From Phoronis ovalis (taxonomy: Eukaryota; Phoronida; Phoronidae), in contig JAOXYB010016199.1 in the NCBI GenBank assembly GCA_028565635.1, forward strand, positions 1 through 11,483: DNA of 11,483 bases. The letters run 5' to 3'. Of this stretch, positions 7,113 to 11,483 are shown one piece after another; within the stretch, counting starts at the first letter, position 1; every line of letters starts with the position of its first letter. Made by a program: the position numbers and the translations under genes. The notes beneath the pieces are model-generated. The model was not told the origin of the DNA. It ran no database searches and saw only the letters and a program-made list of their open reading frames with translations.

Positions 7113-9203
7113 GTAAGCTTTTGACATAATTATGTTTGAGGACTTCATTTAAAAAGTCATTTATAATTTTACTTTCTAAACAACATATAATACTTAGAAA
7201 TATAATGCGTATCAATATAATAAACAGCAGTATATATAAGATCATAAGTTCTGCTAGTCCACCATCATGTACAGTACAGTATTGTTTGCTGAATATGTAG
7301 CCAGCAGTGGAACCTGATCAATACAAACCTGCATGCCGAAACCTTATTATGCCAAAGTATGATCTATGCACACAAGTATGTGTTTCATTAGTACGCCATT
7401 TAACAACATACCCAAATGAGAGAGATTTACCCATTGAAGGATATTTGTTTCCCCATACAATTTTGTACTTTCAGGATTTCTTTTGGATACCCTTTTTGGC
7501 GACCGAGGCATGTCTAAGTTCATTCTGTTTACAAGGTTAGGTGTCTATTTGAACTGGATTTTTACATCACACCTAGAATATACATTCAAATTTTGTCTCT
7601 AACAGGTGATCAATTTGTACATCGTAACCTACCGAATATTGTTGAACTTGTGCAATTGGAATACATCAAAACAATTAGACTATAAATTTTAATTCTTGTA
7701 CCAGAAAAAGGGTACCATTTTGGGGTACAATTATTGTAAAAGTGATTTTTTCTTAATATTTCCCCAGTAAAGGTATTTGCATTTTTTGGTGTTATAGGCA
7801 AAACAAATTTAGTTTACAAGGTGACAGGATAAAAGGTGTTGCTGCTTTGAGAAGATCTAACTTCGATGGTTCAAAACCAACAAAGTTTTTCGTTCACGGA
7901 TGGTTTGGTTCAAGTACCAACTGGTACGTTAATCAAATGAGGAAAGCCGTGCTGGATGAGGTAAGCTGTATGTTTACAACAGAACAACTTTACTTCTGTC
8001 TGTTTTTAGATATTGAATTATTTATTTATAAAATCGAAACAGAAGTAGAACAACAACTTAAATTTTAGGTGATGTCTTTTTTGAAGTTTTCAATTACAGG
8101 AAGATTGCAACTTTTTCGAAGTTGACTGGAAAACTGGATCTATCAATCCAAGTTACCCGGACGCAGTAGCTAACACCAGAATTGTAGGATCCGAAATAGC
8201 CGATTTTATCAAGGCACTTCAACGTGAAACAAGTTTGGAATTATCAAAAGTTCACCTTATTGGACATAGTCTTGGTGGACAAGTTGTAGGGGCTGTCGGA
8301 AGATATTTTAAAACAGACAAAATCGGAAGAATCACTGGTATTTTGAAATATTTTATACTTTAGTATCTGTGAAACTAAGTAATGCTGTCATCGGTTTGAG
8401 CTTCTATAAATTACTGAGGAATAAAGGTTTGTCTAGCACACAGTTATAGTAGTGTGATCATTTTGCAGTCATATATTGTCATTGAATCTTCTGCAGATGT
8501 ATTCCTTTTGTAGGCCTTGACCCTGCGCAGCCGGGTTTTAACCTAACTATCCTGGACAAGACACTGGACCCAACTGATGCCAAATTTGTTGACATAATAC
8601 ACACAACCCAAGTTGCAACAGAACCAATGGGACATGTAGATTTCTATCCCAATGGTGGCATAACTGGAGTGCCTGTAGTTGATTGGCTCAGGTCTCACTT
8701 AGAAGCTTGTCACATGTTTACCGATTCTTTGACGGGGAACCGCGACAAGTGCAAGTTTATGGCCCATCAGTGTAATGATTATGGCACATATAAAGCCGGA
8801 GGGTTAGTTACAACAATTTCCTTTCAATGTATTTAACTAAAAGTAAAAATGTTCTAACAGACTCAAAGTAGCGATTCATTAACGGTGGTTAGTGTTCAAC
8901 AAACTTGATTATGCTTCCCGTAAGTTATCGTCTTAGACGACCTGGTGTTGCACGAATTAGGTATGGCGATTTTAGGTGGAAGACAATAACAAAAACGATT
9001 TTGGTCCAAATCGGTGGATGTTAGACAGACCTGAGATACATGCATACATAATTTACTGTGAGATGCTGTAATTTCATTTTAGATGCCGTTCGTGCAACGG
9101 AAACAGTTGCAACAGGATGGGATACTTCGCCTCGCCTGATGGTGCTATGGGAAACCTTTATCTAACTGTGAAAAACCATGCCCCGTATTGCGATATGGTT
9201 TAA
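7064..9203 (+). CDS. Secreted pancreatic-lipase-family lipase / phospholipase A1-like enzyme, six exons
   Basis: Joining 7064-7112, 7475-7535, 7798-7960, 8100-8337, 8514-8802 and 9083-9203 gives 921 nt and 306 residues plus a stop. This is an alpha/beta-hydrolase of the pancreatic lipase superfamily that should cleave glycerolipid esters outside the cell or in the gut lumen. A signal peptide (1-16) is followed by KFILFTRQN, SNFDGSKPTKFFVHGW (oxyanion region), GHSLGG with nucleophile Ser148, GLDPAQPGF with Asp173, GHVDFYPNGG, and ACHMF with His237. C257-C268 and C271-C276 match the spacing of conserved disulfides. There is no PLAT domain, and the N-terminal VCYxxLGCF segment of mammalian lipases is absent. 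The size and short lid resemble PLA1-type members. Confidence 0.93.
7475..7535 (+). CDS. Lipase exon 2: start of the mature enzyme
   Basis: It is 61 nt between acceptor TTTGTACTTTCAG and donor ACAAG|GTTAGG, in phase 1 and out phase 2. Only this frame gives GDRGMSKFILFTR, the family's KFxLYTR strand, completed as Arg across the junction with exon 3. The other open frame, continuous from 7307 to 7540, gives nothing lipase-like and ends in a stop. Confidence 0.82.
7798..7960 (+). CDS. Lipase exon 3: oxyanion-hole strand (FFVHGW)
   Basis: The acceptor GGTGTTATAG|G and donor GATGAG|GTAAGC give 163 nt, phase 2 to phase 0. It encodes QNKFSLQGDRIKG...SNFDGSKPTKFFVHGW followed by SSTNWYVNQMRKAVLDE. 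Coding runs upstream of the internal ATG at 7847, so that ATG is not the start. Confidence 0.9.
8100..8337 (+). CDS. Lipase exon 4: nucleophile elbow GHSLGG
   Basis: The acceptor TTTCAATTACAG and donor ACTG|GTATTT give 238 nt, phase 0 to phase 1. It encodes CNFFEVDWKTGS, TRIVGSEIADFI and VHLIGHSLGGQVVG. The serine of GHSLG (residue 148) is the nucleophile in this family. Confidence 0.92.
8514..8802 (+). CDS. Lipase exon 5: catalytic Asp and His, short lid
   Basis: The acceptor TCCTTTTGTAG and donor GGAGG|GTTAGT give 289 nt, phase 1 to phase 2. It encodes GLDPAQPGF (Asp173), DAKFVDIIHT, GHVDFYPNGG and EACHMFTDSL (His237). The stretch from NGG to ACH, where the lid sits, is only about 16 residues and has no cysteine at the usual first lid position. 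The exon would read on into the intron to a stop near 8834 if unspliced. Confidence 0.9.
9083..9203 (+). CDS. Lipase exon 6: C-terminal end with stop
   Basis: The acceptor ATTTCATTTTAG|A completes Gly and gives CRSCNGNSCNRMGY, then GNLYLTVKNHAPYCDMV and TAA at 9201-9203. The cysteine spacing and the APYC ending suit invertebrate single-domain members of the family. Confidence 0.88.
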
Positions 9204-9255
9204 ATGTAAAATCCATACAGAACTTTTCTTGTATTGCATTCAACAAATGAGGAAA

Positions 9256-9261
9256 AATAAA
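9256..9261 (+). terminator. Poly(A) signal of the lipase gene
   Basis: AATAAA lies 53 nt after the stop codon, a suitable distance for a short 3' UTR. A second AATAAA lies near 9487. Confidence 0.7.
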
Positions 9262-10594
9262 ACATTCAATTTATCAACAAGAAAAAGATGTCTGCAATGG
9301 CAATCTTAATAGAATGCACAAGTATCATGCTTTACACACACTTTTCATTTTATTTTCAAACTTTCTTTTGATGGGCACAACATTATCCGGAAAGATGGAA
9401 GATGACCTATCTCATGGCTATTCCATGAGTTGATAAACTCTCCACTTCATGCTGTTTTATGCAAACTACAATTCAATTACACTATAAATAAAGGTCTATC
9501 TGTCTTTTAAAAATCAGGAAAGAAAATCGTATAAATTAAAATTATTAAGTAGATGTATTATACTATATTATACGACATATTAACTGGAAAAATTCTAAAC
9601 AGTAACAATTATTTTGCATTTTGAAGACTTGTCATAATTTCTATTGAATGTATGCATGGTTACGTGTATAGTAATAGGGGGAGGCTGGAACAGCCATGTA
9701 TGAGAAAGATCTATTACTTTAGCTGCAACCATATAATCCAAGCCAGTCTTATGTAACACGTGTTATGATTTGACTTTAAACAAATCGAAAAGTATAATAT
9801 AGCTGTTAAGGAGACAAATGTATTCTGCAGTGGCGGTGCGAGTAATGATCTCCCAACCTAATATTCAAGGGCCGTCTCTGTTCTGACAGCATATACATAT
9901 TTAAGCAATAGTTAATCGTTCTCTATTATGTACGTAATACAACATTTTAACACTCTGTAAAGACGTCATGTTTGTAATCATACTAAATAGGTGCTAGACC
10001 CTCTAGGAGTTGCCTGAATGAAAAGCGGGCTTTATAAGAACTCATTAACACGTGAATATATTGCGATATCATTTAGGTTTAATTGTTTTCCAGCCACCCC
10101 AGGGGAGCAAAGTTACTTAACAGTAACTTACCGTTGCTATGATTAAAACTTATACTTCTCTTTAAAAGTTATCTTAAGATAAGGAAGTCAAATTTGACGT
10201 GAAAGGAGTGATTTTTAGATAACGTGTTGACACAGATACGAGATTCGCTACCTTGAGAAAAGATAGTAATAAGTCTATATCTGGGGTAGGGTGCAACAAG
10301 TTAAATGTATCAAGCAAAAATATTTACATGTTGATATTTCATAAAAAATAGATTCTGTCTGTTCTTTATACCAAATTCTGTAAGCAGAAATGTGTTCTGA
10401 TATGTAATTTACCATGTTTTTGCGTCGATTATTTCGTTTTAGCCTCAAAGCGTTATCTGGTTACATATCTGTCACCCCTATTTGAAAGTTTATCATCAAG
10501 TACCAGTGCGGAGGAGAAACATTTATATATTCGATAACTATATCATAATCAAACCACAAGGAGTGTACTAGTCCTTAAGTGCATTGGATCTACT
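9262..10594. other. Intergenic region, nothing coding seen
   Basis: There is no open frame of note on either strand. It contains a 12-bp palindrome with a CACGTG E-box (TAACACGTGTTA, 9754-9765) and an 8-bp perfect hairpin (AAGTTACT-TAAC-AGTAACTT, 10110-10129). A TATA-like word (TTTATATATT, about 10521-10530) lies some 65 nt upstream of the next proposed start codon. None is proven functional. Confidence 0.5.
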
Positions 10595-10603
10595 ATGCAA
10601 AAG
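10595..10603 (+). CDS. Possible first coding micro-exon of a second secreted-protein gene
   Basis: ATG CAA AAG is followed by a strong donor, GTAGGT. Spliced in phase 0 to the acceptor at 10944-10945 it reads MQKMNIVPCIILIF in frame. If it is not translated, it is 5' UTR and translation starts at 10946. Confidence 0.4.
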
Positions 10604-10945
10604 GTAGGTATCTATGATTTAAAACTTCAGGAAAGTGTGAAAAGTGGGCAGGTTCTGGGGCTATATTTGCTGATACGTTATAGAGAAGGTTTTTAATTGT
10701 TAGCAAAATAAGTAAACTAACGTTACGGTATGCAAATTTGCTTTACATCGTCATTATTTTCAGGTGATGATGTTGTTTAGCACTTTATATAGTAAAGGTG
10801 TATATTACTTAATGAATTAATTATGTTACGTAACTAATGTAACTATTTTTCTATTTTTACGTCGTGTTGCTTTTTCTTTTCAATTCATGCACAGTGATCT
10901 ATTGAATAAAATGTGTATTATTTTAATTCCATAGTGTTTTTTCAG

Positions 10946-11006
10946 ATGAATATCGTACCGTGTATTATCTTGATATTTTGTTGTTTCGTTGCAACGACAG
11001 CAAAAG
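10946..11006 (+). CDS. Signal-peptide exon of a second gene, running off the right edge
   Basis: It is preceded by the acceptor GTTTTTTCAG. It encodes MNIVPCIILIFCCFVATTAK plus G, a clear signal sequence, and ends at the strong donor AAAG|GTGAGT in phase 1. The layout (signal peptide alone in an exon, phase-1 donor) is the same as in the lipase gene 3.8 kb upstream, so a lipase paralogue is possible. The mature part is outside the window, so the product is unknown. Confidence 0.65.
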
Positions 11007-11194
11007 GTGAGTTACTATTTCTTAAAATTAACACTTTTCAATGCAACGCATGAAGGCGATGTTGTTTGAATTGGAATCAGTATATGCTATAAACAAACTT
11101 AAAAAAAAGAATATCCAACTCTCCAGCGTCACCGTAAAATTATTATGGTATTTTTAATGTTTTAGTAAAATAATGATGAAATATTTTTACCAAC

Positions 11195-11483
11195 GTGATC
11201 TATATACTGATCTATAACGTGATCTATATAGTGATCTATATAGTGATCTATATAGTGATCTATAACGTGATCTATATAGTGAATATATCTATAACGTGAT
11301 CTATAACGTGATCTATAACGTGATCTATATAGTGATCTATAACGTGATCTATAACGTGATCTATATAGTGATCTATATAGTGATCTATATAGTGATCTAT
11401 AACGTCATCTATATAGTGATCTATAACGTGATCTATATAGTGAATATATCTATAACGTGATCTATAACGTGATCTATAACGTG
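11195..11483. repeat. 12-bp minisatellite with two unit variants
   Basis: Units are A (GTGATCTATATA) and B (GTGATCTATAAC), plus a 17-bp variant L (GTGAATATATCTATAAC) at 11279-11295 and 11440-11456. The order is A B A A A B A L B B A B B A A A B A B A L B B, then GTG at the edge. Only two units carry other single substitutions: C for G at 11207 and C for G at 11406. Nearly every unit holds a GATC. The array continues beyond the window. It is probably within the first intron of the second gene. Confidence 0.95.

Noticed and set aside
7307-7540. Plus-strand open frame overlapping lipase exon 2
   Set aside because: It begins at a GTG inside the intron, and the lipase strand KFILFTR is read in a different frame that splices correctly. 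This frame has no family resemblance.
7047-7801. Minus-strand ORFs 7051-7245 and 7610-7801
   Set aside because: They are antisense to lipase exons and introns, low complexity, and have no recognisable domain.
11195-11483. CRISPR-like array
   Set aside because: Units are contiguous 12-bp repeats without unique spacers in a eukaryotic intron; this is a minisatellite.
1-11483. tRNA, rRNA, viral or prokaryotic mobile genes
   Set aside because: No cloverleaf, rRNA core, integrase, reverse transcriptase, transposase or capsid-like frame was recognised on either strand.

Overview
The window is eukaryotic, from an AT-rich metazoan genome. Both recognisable genes are cut into short exons by GT-AG introns, many exons are too short or lack the ATG needed to show as stand-alone ORFs, and there are no bacterial-type operons or ribosome-binding sites. 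The gene content (a secreted protein of tandem EGF repeats and a single-domain pancreatic-lipase-family enzyme), compact introns of 139 to about 1400 bp, frequent TACATGTA-like words and abundant short tandem repeats would fit a lophotrochozoan such as a bivalve mollusc. The species is inference only.

Left part (209-4951, minus strand): an EGF-repeat gene, open at both ends of the model. I could place eight exons whose splice phases join without a stop into about 601 codons: 4951-4721, 3302-2527, 2263-2030, 1820-1738, 1361-1251, 1057-960, 655-487 and 310-209. They encode eleven EGF modules, an atypical twelfth cysteine module and a short tail that leaves the window at a phase-1 donor. Several modules carry the consensus sites for Notch-type O-glucose and O-fucose. 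Exon 2263-2030 is a duplicate of the last part of exon 3302-2527. The largest intron holds a decayed extra EGF exon.

Middle (4952-7063): no firm gene. It holds a roughly 370-bp fold-back (inverted-repeat) element, 5728-6097, with a possible tRNA-like SINE promoter box between its arms. There is also a weak candidate upstream exon of the EGF gene (about 6314-6403, minus) and a short cysteine-rich ORF of doubtful reality (5175-5372, plus).

Right part (7064-9203, plus strand): a complete six-exon lipase-family gene of 306 residues with signal peptide, Ser-Asp-His triad, no PLAT domain, and a poly(A) signal at 9256. It is transcribed away from the EGF gene. A second gene starts near 10595/10946 with another signal-peptide exon ending in phase 1 and runs off the right edge.

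The window is bounded by tandem repeats: three copies of a 43-bp unit at 1-129, and at 11195-11483 a 12-bp minisatellite made of two alternating unit variants with higher-order order. I see no CRISPR, phage, toxin-antitoxin or other prokaryotic defence system. Most of the novelty is in gene structure and repeats rather than a new molecular system.
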